NCBI RefSeq assembly: GCF_016097555.1 | Contig: NC_054704.1 | Span: forward strand, 30,840,523 to 30,904,522 | Source of the DNA: Gigantopelta aegis | Taxonomy: Eukaryota > Mollusca > Gastropoda > Neomphalida > Peltospiridae | Direction: 5' to 3' | Length of the DNA stretch: 64,000 nt | Shown here: one piece after another, positions 12,881 through 24,259 of the stretch | Layout: each line of letters begins with the position of its first letter | Numbering within the stretch: the first letter of the stretch is position 1 | The notes under the pieces: model-generated | What the model was told of the DNA's origin: nothing | What the model saw: only the letters and a program-made list of their open reading frames with translations | Database searches by the model: none | Translations under genes and position numbers: made by a program

Positions 12881-14025
12881 AAACCCCATAGCGTTTTAAC
12901 TTCTAATTAATAATATTAATAATACTGAGTAATAAGGTGAATTGATATTTTGCCTTTCTATAACATTTTCGAGTGGGATGTTGTCAGCGATTGAACTGTC
13001 GTCCTCAGCTGACCCGCTGTATTTTGTTCTCCTGTCTCAACCAGTGTTCCACGACTGGTATACGAAAAAGGTAATTGTATACTGTTCCGTCTCTGCTACT
13101 ATTCGGTACGAGTAGTTAAGATGTCGACAGCAGATTTTCTCATAATCTAGACTACAATTCGCAATAGCCATGTTAAAACATTCGTTTTTGTATAACATCA
13201 TCAAGGCTTAACCAGAAGTAAAAAACAAAAAGTGAATAGCAAATAATTTGAACTACATGGATTGAATCTGACAAACTAATTTGCGCTGCCGTAGTCTGCT
13301 CTTTGAAACAGTTGATGCAGATCAAGATGGGCCACAGGGTTCCAGTGATCCCTCCTCTGGAGAAGGTTAAGGGTCACAAGCCTACTTTGACCCATAAATA
13401 TTGTTTTATTCATGTGGGCAGTAGCTACATATATTGCATTAAAATAAATCCTGTACATTATTCTAAGCTCAACAAACTCAACAAACTCTTGAATTAGGCT
13501 CCCCTTAATATTATTTTTTTATCTACTTTTTTTTCTTGTTTTGTATATAGTCCAAGCTCCAAAACCCATTTTTGAGGTATACCTGATATGGAAAGCTACA
13601 GAAGGTGTCTATGCATTTTTAATACAATGTCATCATGTATTCAGGGTTGGGGTACTAAATTTTGACCTGGGCATGTTACATTTTTCCAAATAATAGACTC
13701 TAGCCGATGTGGATTTTAAAAAATATGGTCTATTTCAAATGATTAAATAATAGTGTTAAATCCCTAGACTGATGCTTTGAGATACAATCACTTAAAGCGA
13801 CAGTGTCAAAGTTGCATAATGACCAAAATATTCATTTTTATTTTACCGTGTAAATAATATTCCTTGAATTAAATACACCCCGCCCCCACCCCACCCCCCA
13901 CCCCCCACCCACCCCCCAAAAAACCCCCATAAAAAACAAAAACAACAACAAAAACAATAATTTTATTTACTACGATTTTTGTTTAATATATATTACTGAA
14001 ACATCCAATAAGGATGACCGACAGG
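12881..14025. other. Non-coding stretch with C/A-rich low complexity
   Basis: Contains a CCCCACC/AAAAC-rich tract at about 13876-13960. A short exon-like segment at 13313-13366 has an acceptor-like 'CTTTGAAACAG' and a donor-like 'GAGAAG|GTTAAG', but no partner exon or family match was found. No gene is called. Confidence 0.4.
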
Positions 14026-15197
14026 TTAAAGGAAGGGACAATCAAGGCATTTGACCTGGTATGCATATTCAACGATATATAATGCACATTATTGCTTAAT
14101 ATCAACAAGTATAATCGTATAGTTAATCAATAAAACGGCTAAATGTGACCGCTATTATATATAACGGGCGCAGCCATTTTGTACCATCTCAGTGAGTACG
14201 CCCTCTGGCGAGCTGGTGGTTACGTAATACTTAACGCGTAACGTCAGGAAGGAGCCTTAGAACTAGAGAAACACAATCTACCTGGTTTTTGCGGGATGAT
14301 AAATAGTCATACATTGCAATGTTCTGTAATAATACACATCCCAGTAAGCCAGCAGTAAGTATATCCAGCACTATATATATTATTTTTCAATACAAAATAA
14401 AATACCATTGTGAAAGTGGCTACACAAGTCTAAATAATTAACAATGTGTTGTCCATGCATTAACCTACGTACTGAAATGGTCTATGCTGTTAGTTGCTTC
14501 TACCTGTGATTCCTGATTGGCAGGTGTGTATTTGACTGGTAACCAGACGAGCCAATTAATTGACGCTGTCTAGACACAAAAATACATACCGGTATTGTGG
14601 AATATTACCTGTCGCCCCTAAAATGGTAATGGGCATGGTTTATTACTGTAAATAGTTCTGTAAAACTATTGATAAAGTAGACTTTTCCATCTAAAACCAC
14701 AGAACTGACCAATTACGTAGTCCGAAAGAAAAGAAAATTGTCACTTGGGCATCGTGGGTTGTCGTTTTTGCTCCAACATAGCATGTCAACAGGCCTAATA
14801 GTGTACATTTTTCCTTTGGAATATTTAACAGAGAAAAATACTATAACCCCATTTTGTTCCGTTAATGCAACTTGAAATATATTTAGTTAAATAGTTTATT
14901 ATATTAGTACGTCATTTATGCTGTTTTACAAGTCAGGTTGATCAAAGAGAAGCGCCTTGTCGAAAATTACTGCTTTTGTTTACACTGTACATACAGGAGA
15001 TGGTCAGGAGCTGACGTCACTTCGCCCCAAGCTATCCACCGGACGTCACAAAAACGAAACAAAATGGCTGCCCCCAGTTAGCAGGAATAATCATGGGGTT
15101 TTTTATTAACTCTAAAATTACGTCAGTATGTGTTGGTGGTCCGAGTATGCATCTTTCCAACATACAAGGCTCTTGTTTGAGTTGACCCTACCTTTAA
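14026..15197. mobile_element. 1.17-kb TTAA-flanked non-autonomous DNA transposon
   Basis: Begins 'TTAAAGGAAGGGACAATCAA' and ends with the reverse complement of 'TTAAAGGTAGGGTCAACTCA', so it has imperfect terminal inverted repeats starting at TTAA. A second copy in the same orientation lies at 47341-48532, inside a TPMT intron. Landmarks shared by both include 'AACGGGCGCAGCCATTTTGT', 'CGCCCTCTGGCGAGCTGGTG' and 'AACAAAATGGCTGCCCCCAG'. No open frame encodes a transposase, so mobility would be in trans. Confidence 0.85.
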
Positions 15198-15826
15198 GAC
15201 ATGACGTTATATTACATTTTGAATAATGTAAGACAAGGCACCGGCTGGTATTTTAATGCATGAAATGTTTTATGTTGGCCTAATTTCTGTTGTTTTGCAT
15301 TATCAGCTAGTCTTGGTGGTAGCAGACAATGAATTATTATTGTACATAGTTCTGCGCTACCTTTATTCTTTGTCAGGCGCGGATACAGGAGGAGGGTGCT
15401 TGGAGTGTGCATTTCAATGGTTTTCGACATTTTTCGTTAAGTTACGAAAATTGCCGAAAACGTTACCATAAAAACGCCAACATTCCTTTGACGTGACGTC
15501 AACAATGCTTTGACGTATGAATTAATATGCTTATTGATATCAAAGCGATACTACGTACATTCTTCTGAATATAGTTTAACTTCAGAAATGTGCTAAAAGA
15601 TCGCTATTTGACATTTATAAGCATATTCATTTTAACTGTGTACCACTGAATTTATCTATAGTGCTATTCAGTTGAAATATTTTCTGAAAATATTAGTGGA
15701 TTATACCAATAGAGGTAAGTGTTTTGGTTTGGGTTTTTTTTTATCAGGACATGTGAATTAGGGATTTGGGTAAGCATTGTTTGTTTATAGTTATTTTCAT
15801 GCTTATAGCCACTTATGCAACACCTG
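15198..15826. other. Non-coding stretch
   Basis: Small frames only; no recognised repeat. Confidence 0.4.
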
Positions 15827-15960
15827 CAATTAAGAAAATGTCCACGGCAAAAAAAAACATGCCATTGAAAAAAAACCTGAATGTAGTCTAAGGCAAAAAC
15901 GTGCCGTGGAGAACTAACAAATCCACGGCAGTGCTGATTGCTGTGGGCAATTGCAGGGGT
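15827..15960 (+). repeat. Dispersed repeat with 'TCCACGGCA' ends, copy 1
   Basis: The segment runs from 'GCAATTAAGAAAATGTCCAC' to 'TGGGCAATTGCAGGGGTTGC'. Its reverse complement recurs at about 54525-54662. Each copy contains inverted 'GTCCACGGCA'/'TGCCGTGG' motifs, so it may be a small foldback element. Confidence 0.7.
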
Positions 15961-15989
15961 TGCTTATGCTTTAAACACGCTGTCCTGTG

Positions 15990-16167
15990 CACACACCCCA
16001 GTAATCTGTCCAGGATAGTGGATACTCGTTAGTCAGAGAGAAGTCCGTGTAGTGACCCATTGAATCGTTAAACTCGCTCTGTGTGGGAGCCGGTACCGGG
16101 AGGCGAACCCAGTACTTACTAGCTTAATTACGTCCAGTGGATTAACCACTACACGACCGAGGCCGGG
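15990..16167 (-). mobile_element. SINE-C, minus strand
   Basis: Minus-strand reading starts with the tRNA-like head 'GGCCTCGGTCGTGTAGTGGT' and a B-box-like 'GGGTTCGCCTCCC'. It continues with 'GGCTCCCACACAGAGCGAGT', 'GATTCAATGGGT' and the 'CAGGACAGCGTG' end. Same family as 18964-19240. Confidence 0.82.
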
Positions 16168-16479
16168 CGTAGTAGACATTTGCGTAGCCAAGATTTTATT
16201 TAGGATATTTTCGAACGTTCCGGAAGTTAAACAATAAATGCGTCATATTTATTTGCTAATCGCTAGATTTTTCGGGGCACTTCGACATTTCGGGAGTTGG
16301 GGTGAACACCCATCACCCTCCTGCTGGATGATCCACACTTGCAGTCTCGAGAGCAGTTTTTACATGGTTAAACTGATGCAATACACTGAGTTAAACTGAA
16401 CTGAATTAACATCGCGGACATTTATTGGAAACTTCATTAATATGCATTGGCGTAGACGGGAGCATGGGGGTCATGCCCC
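16168..16479. other. Non-coding stretch
   Basis: Nothing recognised. Confidence 0.4.
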
Positions 16480-17030
16480 CATCCCCCCAACACACACACC
16501 TCCCAATCACGCCTCTTTTTCCACCAACATCTTTAATGTGTGCCTATCGCCCCACAACACACACACCTCCCAATCACGCCTCTTTTTCCACCAACATCTT
16601 TAATGTGTGCCTATCGCCCCACAACACACACACCTCCCAATCACGCCTCTTTTTCCACCAACATCTTTAATGTGTGCCTATCGCCCCACAACACACACAC
16701 CTCCCAATCACGCCTCTTTTTCACCAACATCTTTAATGTGTGCCTATCGCCCCACAACACACACACCTCCCAATTACGCCTCTTTTTTCCACCAACATCT
16801 TTAATGTGTGCCTATCGCCCCACAACACACACACCTCCCAATCACGCCTCTTTTTCCACCAACATCTTTAATGTGTGCCTATCGCCCCACAACACACACA
16901 CCTCCCAATTACGCCTCTTTTTCCACCAACATCTTTAATGTGTGCCTATCGCCCCATAACACACACACCTCCCAATTACGCCTCTTTTTCCACCAACATC
17001 TTTAATATGTGCCTATCGCCCCACAACACG
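16480..17030 (+). repeat. 67-bp satellite array, eight units
   Basis: Tandem unit of 67 bp including 'ACACACACCTCCCAATCACG', 'CCTCTTTTTCCACCAACATC' and 'TTTAATGTGTGCCTATCGCC'. Eight near-identical copies, with one-base indels in the T and C runs of two units (near 16720 and 16785). Overlapping open frames through the array are by-products of repetition without stops, not genes. Confidence 0.95.
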
Positions 17031-17039
17031 ACTCACTGA

Positions 17040-17480
17040 CCACTTATTTTCTTACACATCCGTTGGTGAGAACATCATGTGTTATTTTTGATAACACATA
17101 GTTGTTTACACATGTATGTGTTACCAATTTCGAGACATACGACTGGCTGCTCGTAGGTGACGACCATACGTCCAATAAAAAAAAACGAGATGGAAATCGA
17201 TTAGCCTATAACGTATAGTTAACCTAACAACCATGTGTCTGTGACGCGTAAGTCAGCTACAAGTGCAACGGCTGTAAATAACTTTTAGTTGAAAAGAGAT
17301 GTTAAAGTTTGCTTAAAATCTGGTTTTTGAGGGTATGTAAGAAATCGAATGATACATTCATGTCCGTTAGATACCATTTATTTCACAACTCGTTGTTTAA
17401 AAACGTATCCAACTCGCTTTCGCTCGTTAGATACATTTTAAAACAACTTGTTGTGAGATAAATGGTATCTAACGGTCACT
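17040..17480 (-). mobile_element. Hairpin-headed repeat family, copy H1
   Basis: Minus-strand copy of the element at 21800-22345. It carries a 110-bp near-perfect palindrome at 17365-17474, whose arms contain 'CGTTAGATACCATTTAT' and its complement, then about 320 bp of unique sequence including 'TGTAAATAACTTT' and 'CGAGACATACGACTGGCTG'. No coding capacity. Further, more decayed copies occur at 43710 and 50488. Confidence 0.8.
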
Positions 17481-17487
17481 CATGTAT

Positions 17488-18406
<919 letters not shown>

Positions 18407-18814
18407 TATAGTCAATGACCGGCCTCGGTGGCGTCGTGGCAGGCCATCGGTCTACAGGCTGGTAGGTACTGGGTTCGGATCCCAGTCGAGGCATGGGATT
18501 TTTAATCCAGATACCGACTCCAAACCCTGAGTGAGTGCTCCGCAAGGCTCAATGGGTAGGTGTAAACCACTTGCACCGACCAGTGATCCATAACTGGTTC
18601 AACAAAGGCCATGGTTTGTGCTATCCTGTCTGTGGGAAGCGCAAATAAAAGATCCCTTGCTGCTAATCGGAAGAGTAGCCCATGTAGTGGCGACAGCGGG
18701 TTTCCTCTCAAAATCTGTGTGGTCCTTAACCATATGTCTGACGCCATATAACCGTAAATAAAATGTGTTGAGTGCGTCGTTAAATAAAACATTTCTTTCT
18801 TTATAGTCAATGAC
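18407..18814 (+). mobile_element. SINE-B, full length with 13-bp target duplication
   Basis: Flanked by the direct repeat 'TATAGTCAATGAC' (18407-18419 and 18802-18814). The head 'GGCCTCGGTGGCGTCGTGGC' has a B-box-like 'GGGTTCGGATCCCA', so it is tRNA-derived. The centre shares the 'GTGCTATCCTGTCTGTGGGA' and 'AAAAGATCCCTTGCTGCTAA' body with SINE-A. The tail 'AAATAAAATGTGTTGAGTGC' to 'AACATTTCTTTCTT' is specific to SINE-B. This is the best-preserved SINE in the window. Confidence 0.93.
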
Positions 18815-18963
18815 TGGTCATATATTTGTTGCACAGAATGAGTCTACATGTCGGACTACCTTGAAAACTGACAAACGTCTTGCCTAAACACATCTAGCAG
18901 CACAAGGGAAGCAACTCTCGTTTCTAAGAGGTCTGCGTACGCGTGGTGGTGGTGGGTAGTATC

Positions 18964-19240
18964 GGCCTCGGTGTTGTTGTGGTTAAGCCATCGGACATAA
19001 GGTTGGTAGGTACAGGGTTCGCAGCTCGGTACCGGCTCCCATCCAGAGCGAGTTTTAATGACTCATTGGGTAGGTTTAAGACCACTACACCCTCTTTTCT
19101 CTGACTAACCACTAACAACTAACAACTAACCCTCTGTCCTGGACAGACAACCCAGATAGCTGAGGTGTGTGCCCAGGACAGCGTGCCTGAACCTTAATTG
19201 GATATAAGCACAAAAATAAGTTGAAATGAATGAATGAAAT
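18964..19240 (+). mobile_element. SINE-C, near full length
   Basis: Head 'CGGCCTCGGTGTTGTTGTGG' is related to the SINE-B head. It is followed by 'GGTACAGGGTTCGCAGCTC' (B-box-like), 'CATCCAGAGCGAGTTTTAAT', 'CACTAACAACTAACAACTAA', 'GTGTGTGCCCAGGACAGCGT' and a 'TGAATGAATG' tail. Other copies lie at 15990 (minus) and 6685 (fragment). Confidence 0.85.
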
Positions 19241-19384
19241 GGTGGGTTGTTGTTGCACAAAACCGACTTTGAGAGGTCATGACATATTTAAGCGTACACG
19301 ACAAGGGTCATGGAACAATGCCCTTTGACCAGTCCAACTTATTATATTTGATCGACAAACCTTAACAGAAATTGTTTCATTTTT

Positions 19385-19700
19385 GACACTCAATAGCCGA
19401 TGTTTTATGCTGGGGTGTCGTTAAACATTCATTCATTATTATACCTACCATGGTGTTGACACCCAATAGCTGACGTCAGGCGCATGTTTAGGACATTGTG
19501 CTGGGGCGAGCGAAGTTTTTTATGGAGTTCGAGTCATGCTACCCCGGAAAATATATTGAAAAAAAAAACATTTCTCTTGGAGATCCCCGAACTTCCCCCC
19601 ACCCCCCACCCACCCCACCCCCTGCACACGCACCTAGGTGTGTACTGGGTTGCCGTTAAATATTCATTCATCCATTCATTCATTCATTCATTCATTTCTG
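19385..19700 (+). repeat. SINE tail remnants and (CATT)n, with dispersed repeat copy 2
   Basis: Two SINE-type 3' ends ('GGGGTGTCGTTAAACATTCA' at about 19411 and a related 'GCCGTTAAATATTCATTC' at about 19650) end in (CATT)n. Between them, 19495-19556 matches the short dispersed repeat at 6850-6905. A C/A-rich tract fills 19595-19635. Confidence 0.6.
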
Positions 19701-19829
19701 GCAATAGTCATTTAGAATCGCCTTGATGCACAACATACTTTGGAATATTAAAAATCTAAAGCTTTGAAGTCCCATGCTGATGTTTTGCATAAAGACGGTG
19801 TTTGTAAAATGCGTTTAATTCAAGTTTCA

Positions 19830-19982
19830 CGTTTATTTATTGCCTTAAGTTTTATAACTGAAAAGCATACATAATTAAAACGTTTATTTATTGCTTTAAG
19901 TTTTATAACTGAAAAGCATACATAATTAAAACGTTTATTTATTGCCTTAAGTTTTATAAATGTAAAGCATACATAATTAAAA
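19830..19982 (-). repeat. 51-bp tandem repeat, three units
   Basis: Three copies of a unit beginning 'CGTTTATTTATTGCYTTAAG' and containing 'AAAGCATACATAATTAAAA'. The array lies directly 3' (minus-strand sense) of the LINE C-terminal fragment at 20020-20300, so it is probably that element's 3' UTR repeat. Confidence 0.88.
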
Positions 19983-20019
19983 TGTCTATATACAATATAT
20001 ACAGTGTAATTTTCACATA

Positions 20020-20300
20020 ATATGGCAACTGACAATTACACAATATAAATACAAATATGCAATTTAAAACTAGATTAAATTATTTTCCAAGGTTATTGAT
20101 ATTTTTAATATTTCCGTACTTAGAAACTGGATTAGCTTAAAAACACAAGGTTGTTTGTAATAATACGCGTTAATAAATGTTTTTCTTAGATCATAATATC
20201 GGTGACATTCAATTTCATTGAAATTGAAAAATGTGCATAGTATTTGCCGGAAATAGACATGATTGACATTTGAAAAACACTGAGAATACCACAACAGTTC
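20020..20300 (-). pseudogene. LINE ORF2 C-terminal fragment
   Basis: The minus-strand frame reads 'YDLRKTFINAYYYKQPCVFK' then 'LIQFLSTE', matching the end of the LINE fragment at 7640-8060 ('LRKKFIKVYYYRHPSVFKII'). Upstream zinc-knuckle residues are decayed. This is a 5'-truncated LINE remnant of the same subfamily. Confidence 0.72.
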
Positions 20301-20675
20301 TTTCTGCTTATAAGAAGAAAATTATATAATGAATAATTAAAAAAATATATGTGATGGCATTAAAACCGTGGGAAAAAATATATCACTACTTAGAAACATT
20401 AAAAGTGAAAAAAGATTTATTAGAATTGGGAACAGAACAAATTAAAGGTTATTATATAAGATAAGATCTAAACTGATAGAAGGTGGGGGAAAACATCAAA
20501 ATAATTTTGCAATTTAGAATATAGAAATTATTACAGTAAATTAATATCAAAATTAGAAATTAGAAAAACTGAAGAGAAATTAATTATCAAGATGAGATTT
20601 TAAAAGCAACAAAAACGTTGTATTAAAATGTATATACCGCACCATCTGGACAAAATAATAAGGATAAAGAAATAA
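20301..20675. other. AT-rich non-coding stretch
   Basis: Nothing recognised; may be further decayed LINE sequence on the minus strand. Confidence 0.35.
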
Positions 20676-20880
20676 TGTTATTTATTTCTGAGCCGATTGT
20701 TTTCTAAATTGTACACAAAAAAATAGTGAGGTTGGGGTCTGTTATTTTTAAAACACTTTTACTTTTTTTCTTACGTCAAACCAAACTGAAATTATTTATA
20801 AAAAAACAGCAACAAAAAAACAAACAACAAAAAAAAAAACATTTTGTAGAAGGATTGGATGGACTACAAGCAAGCATGAT
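20676..20880 (+). repeat. Dispersed repeat F, copy 1
   Basis: Shares 'TTTATTTCTGAGCCGATTG', 'AAACACTTTTACTTTTTTTC', 'TTACGTCAAACCAAACTGAA' and 'GGATGGACTACAAG' with 35734-35900 (same orientation). Unknown family. Confidence 0.7.
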
Positions 20881-21799
20881 TTACCAACCACTCTTAATCA
20901 CCTACCTTAATTATTGGTTTTAATTTTAGTGTCATTGTCACCTTGAAATACACGACTTTAATTTTTAAAACTGACTTTATGTTTAGACATGACAGATTAT
21001 TCCATTATACACTTCATATGTATCCTTATTATACACATATGTACAGTGTTTAGCCTATATAACATAAAAACATGACACATGAATTTAACATAAATCCTCT
21101 TTAATCCTAAAACGGTTATTCTGTTGACTAAACATCAACCGGGGCTTTTATCCTAACCCACATTTTTTATTCCTTTATAACTATTGAGGGGGAAAATAAC
21201 AACATAACAAAATTAGTATTGAAGGGAAAAAAAGAAAAAGGGTGTTGACTAAATACACAAAGGGAAGAGACGGTGAACAGAATGCTTATTTTACTATAGA
21301 ATTATTCAGTCTGGACACTCCGGCGGAAAATATCACACTGTCGCTATTAGTGGTAATTAGTTCCAAGATAAATAAGCCAGAAGTCTGTTCCTGGAATGGA
21401 ACAAACAATCTGATAAAGGATTACGCTTTCGAAAACATTCTTCCTCTAGCAATAATTAGTCGTATAAACTACACTGGAACGCTGAGATCAATGACTCCGG
21501 CTATTTCTCTAAGGAATGCAGAAAAGAGCTGTAATTTACCAGAACCGATTTGTAAACCCATTAATATGGCTTGGTGTCTGTACAACTAGTGTTTAAAAAC
21601 AGAATGGGCGTATGTTTAAAGGGCCGTAATCGTTTAGATGTACTGAGATGAATAATGAACGTGCCGTCTGCCCTAGATAGTAGTATACCGCCAGTCTGTC
21701 ATTTCAGTCGCTATAATCATAGAACACGATTAAACGTCATCTAAAGTCGAATTATATGCTGCTTTAGGAGTACGTGTATCTTCAAAATTGTACATACAG
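20881..21799. other. Non-coding stretch with one unassigned open frame
   Basis: Contains a 115-codon frame (21242-21589, plus, no ATG-proximal promoter features visible) that I do not recognise. Its codon use does not differ clearly from flanking AT-rich DNA. No gene is called. Confidence 0.4.
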
Positions 21800-22345
21800 A
21801 GTGGCTGTTAGATACCATTTATATCACAACCAATTGTTTTAAAATGTATCTAACGAGCGAAAACGAGTTTGATACGTTTTTAAACAACAAGTTGTGAGAT
21901 AAATGGTATTTAACGGACACGAATGTATTATTCTATTTCTTACATATCCTAACAAAAACAGGTTTTACGCGAATTTTAACATCTTTTTCGACTCAAAGTT
22001 ATTTACAGCCGTTGTACTTGTAGCGTCACAGACACATGATTGCCAGGTTAACTATATCGATTTCCACCGTGCTGGGATTTGTTATTGGACGATTGGCATT
22101 GGTGACCTGGGGCCTAATTCATTAAACTCTCGCAACTTTGCGATCTCGCAGTGCAATTCTAAAAGACTTGCAAAGAGGATACTTTGTTGTCTAGCAAAGC
22201 CTAAGAGACATTTGTGAATTAGGCCCAGTCATCACCTAGGAAAGCCAGTCGTATGTCTCGAAATTGTTAACACACGTACGTGTGTAAACAACTATGTGTT
22301 ATAAAAAAATTCACGTTGTGTTTTCATTAACGGGTGTTTAAGAAA
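21800..22345 (+). mobile_element. Hairpin-headed repeat family, copy H2
   Basis: Palindrome at about 21809-21914 ('GTTAGATACCATTTATATCA' on the left, its complement on the right), then 'TGTATTATTCTATTTCTTAC', 'AGTTATTTACAGCCGTTGTA', 'CAGTCGTATGTCTCGAAATT' and 'GTGTTTAAGAAAATA'. It is colinear with the reverse complement of 17040-17480 except for a 118-bp insertion at 22109-22226. Confidence 0.8.
22109..22226. mobile_element. Small MITE nested in H2
   Basis: Terminal inverted repeats 'GGGCCTAATTCA' and 'TGAATTAGGCCC' bound a 118-bp segment that is absent from the paralogous position in H1 (around 17155). That supports a real insertion. Flanking duplication is not clear by eye. Non-coding. Confidence 0.75.
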
Positions 22346-22687
22346 ATAGATTAAGTATTAATAGGATGTGGACAAAGGAAATTAATGTTTGTTAGATGAC
22401 ATCTCAGCGCAGTGTAAAGGTGTTAAATATGGTACCTGTGAATATTTGGTGTTAGGTTAAAAAAAAAAAAAAAAAAAAAAAAACCCACCAAACCAACAAC
22501 AACTATAAAACCAAAACAAAAGGTCCTTTGCTAATCAATAAAAAAACACCTAGTCACATGGCAGTCAACGTTTAGACACAACATCGGACAGTGCTTCGTG
22601 GTAGTAGTCACGGACCTGTCAAAACGTCTCCTTGACTTCCTTGTGTTGATACGAAATTTGATTATGGTAATGGCTTTGTCAGTCATG
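22346..22687. other. Non-coding stretch with poly-A
   Basis: Contains a poly-A run near 22460-22483. Nothing else recognised. Confidence 0.4.
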
Positions 22688-22900
22688 GGGCGGGATTTAG
22701 CTCAGTCGGTGTAGCGCTCGCCTAAAGTGCTTGCGTCGCAGGACCGAACAACCTCAGTGAATCCATTCGACTGATTGGTTTTTTTTCCGTTACAACCAAT
22801 GCACCACAACTGGTGAAAGGCCGTGGTATGTAGCAGGTTTCCAATAGCCAATGATTAATTAATCAATGTGCTCTAGTGGTGTCGTTAAACACAACAAACT
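22688..22900 (+). mobile_element. SINE-A with internal deletion
   Basis: tRNA-like head 'GGGATTTAGCTCAGTCGGTG' (A box) and a B-box-like region, then 'CACCACAACTGGTGAAAGGC'. The copy then skips most of the body and resumes at 'CCAATAGCCAATGATTAAT' to 'GTGGTGTCGTTAAACACAAC'. The LTR element begins 21 bp downstream of it. Confidence 0.8.
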
Positions 22901-22916
22901 TCTTCTTCTTGTCAGT

Positions 22917-22921
22917 CATAT
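22917..22921. repeat. Target-site duplication, left (CATAT)
   Basis: CATAT directly before the 5' LTR. The identical five bases follow the last partial LTR at 30741-30745. Confidence 0.85.
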
Positions 22922-23871
22922 TGTGACGGAACATGCTCTTATGTTTTCGCCTGTGGCGATGTTAATTGTTTTAGAGGGCCGTGTGCAGCTTGGTTGCGTA
23001 ATACCTCCGCGCGACCGTACCCCCTAATACACACTTAGACCAGGTGTGGAGGCCACGTGGCCAGTAGTTACGTAATACCTTCGGTAGTTCGGTTTACGAT
23101 CGGGGTATTTGCTAGCGGAATGGCGACAGTAAGTCTGACCATCTAAGAAAAACAATACCGTCTCTGGGAGTTGTGGCAATATCACATGATAGGTGAGGTA
23201 CCGCGTTGTGCCCGCAGCCGATATTCGCTGTCTCTGAGATTTTTTAATAAATAGATAGGATTTTAGATATATCAGGAGAAACATTGGAAGGCTCCCGGGG
23301 AACGTAGTCCGAAGGGACTTGGTAAATATATTTTTCTGCTCTGTTGTATAACCTTGATGTGATTGATGTGACTTTAAATATTTTAATACTGTATTATACC
23401 AATATTATTTAGACAGTGTTTCCGGTAATCTGACGAAGTAAATTGTATGCTTCACTGTTCTAATATATTAAAGCTAGCAGGTCATCCTAGAGGACCTAGG
23501 TACACTGTAGGTTATTGTCTTTATTGTGATATGTACCAGTATTAATTCTGTATTACAAGGTTACTGAATGAGTAGTTAAAGGTTAATTAAAAACTAACCA
23601 GTTAGGAATAGAGTTGTAATTCCTTATTAATTACGTTCCCCTGGCAGCGTTTCTCAATTATAACACGTGTGGGTGTTGTGTCACGGTGAAGTGATTAGAA
23701 TATTGTGTAAACTAGACACCTAGAGATTAACTAATTAAGTGTTTAGCTCTGGGTTGTTATTATATTGTTGTTGTTAATTAACTACTGCGGCAAGCACATT
23801 TGTCAGCGTAGTGTTAATACAGATTCTAAACTGTATTGTGTTTTGTTGTGTTTTCTAGTGAACTAAACGTG

Positions 23872-23952
<81 letters not shown>

Positions 23953-24098
23953 AGATCTTATCTCTGATTATACATAGAGCCGAGCCACTCGGGTATTAGA
24001 CTGCCCGATACAGAGAGATCTAATAGATATACAGTTAGGAGAGATATTTGGATAATCGTGTTTTATTCAGTTACGGGTATTATAGGATTCCCGTGACA
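22922..24098 (+). repeat. 5' long terminal repeat (LTR1, about 1.18 kb)
   Basis: Starts TGTGACGG and ends CCGTGACA, giving imperfect terminal inverted repeats (7 of 8). It is nearly identical to 28377-29547: I count about nine single-base differences plus a length difference in an internal (TA)n tract (about 23873-23952). An AATAAA lies at 23246-23251. As an LTR it should carry promoter and polyadenylation signals for the element. High LTR identity implies recent insertion or gene conversion. Confidence 0.93.
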
Positions 24099-24109
24099 GG
24101 AGTAAAAAT

Positions 24110-24127
24110 TGGGGGGTCGTCCGGGAT
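24110..24127 (+). promoter_or_regulatory. Primer binding site, tRNA-Pro-like
   Basis: TGGGGGGTCGTCCGGGAT, 11 nt downstream of the LTR end. It matches 17 of 18 positions of the tRNA-Pro primer site familiar from gammaretroviruses. A second copy is at 29559-29576. Confidence 0.8.
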
Positions 24128-24259
24128 CTGAAACGGGGCATGCATATTTAAAAAGTATTGTTTGTAAATGGGGGCTTTATAAATTATTTTTACAAATTAA
24201 CTAGAAGTAGCAACGTTGTTCACTAGAAAAAAATAATAATAAGTGCGTCATACCTAAAC

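Noticed and set aside
13303..13497. Possible small exon 'MGHRVPVIPPLEK' with donor-like GTTAAG
   Set aside because: Too short to judge and no partner exon found nearby.
16480..17005. Possible CRISPR array or repeat protein in the 67-bp units
   Set aside because: Units are contiguous with no unique spacers, the DNA is eukaryotic, and the translated repeats follow from a unit without stops whose frame changes at each copy.
18420..18495. tRNA gene candidate with a good B box
   Set aside because: It is the head of a SINE-B copy bounded by 13-bp target duplications.
21242..21589. 115-codon plus-strand open frame
   Set aside because: No family recognised and no supporting signals. Kept only as a note.
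22690..22765. tRNA gene candidate ('GGGATTTAGCTCAGTCGGTG...')
   Set aside because: The tRNA-like head continues into SINE-A body sequence, and acceptor-stem pairing is not supported.
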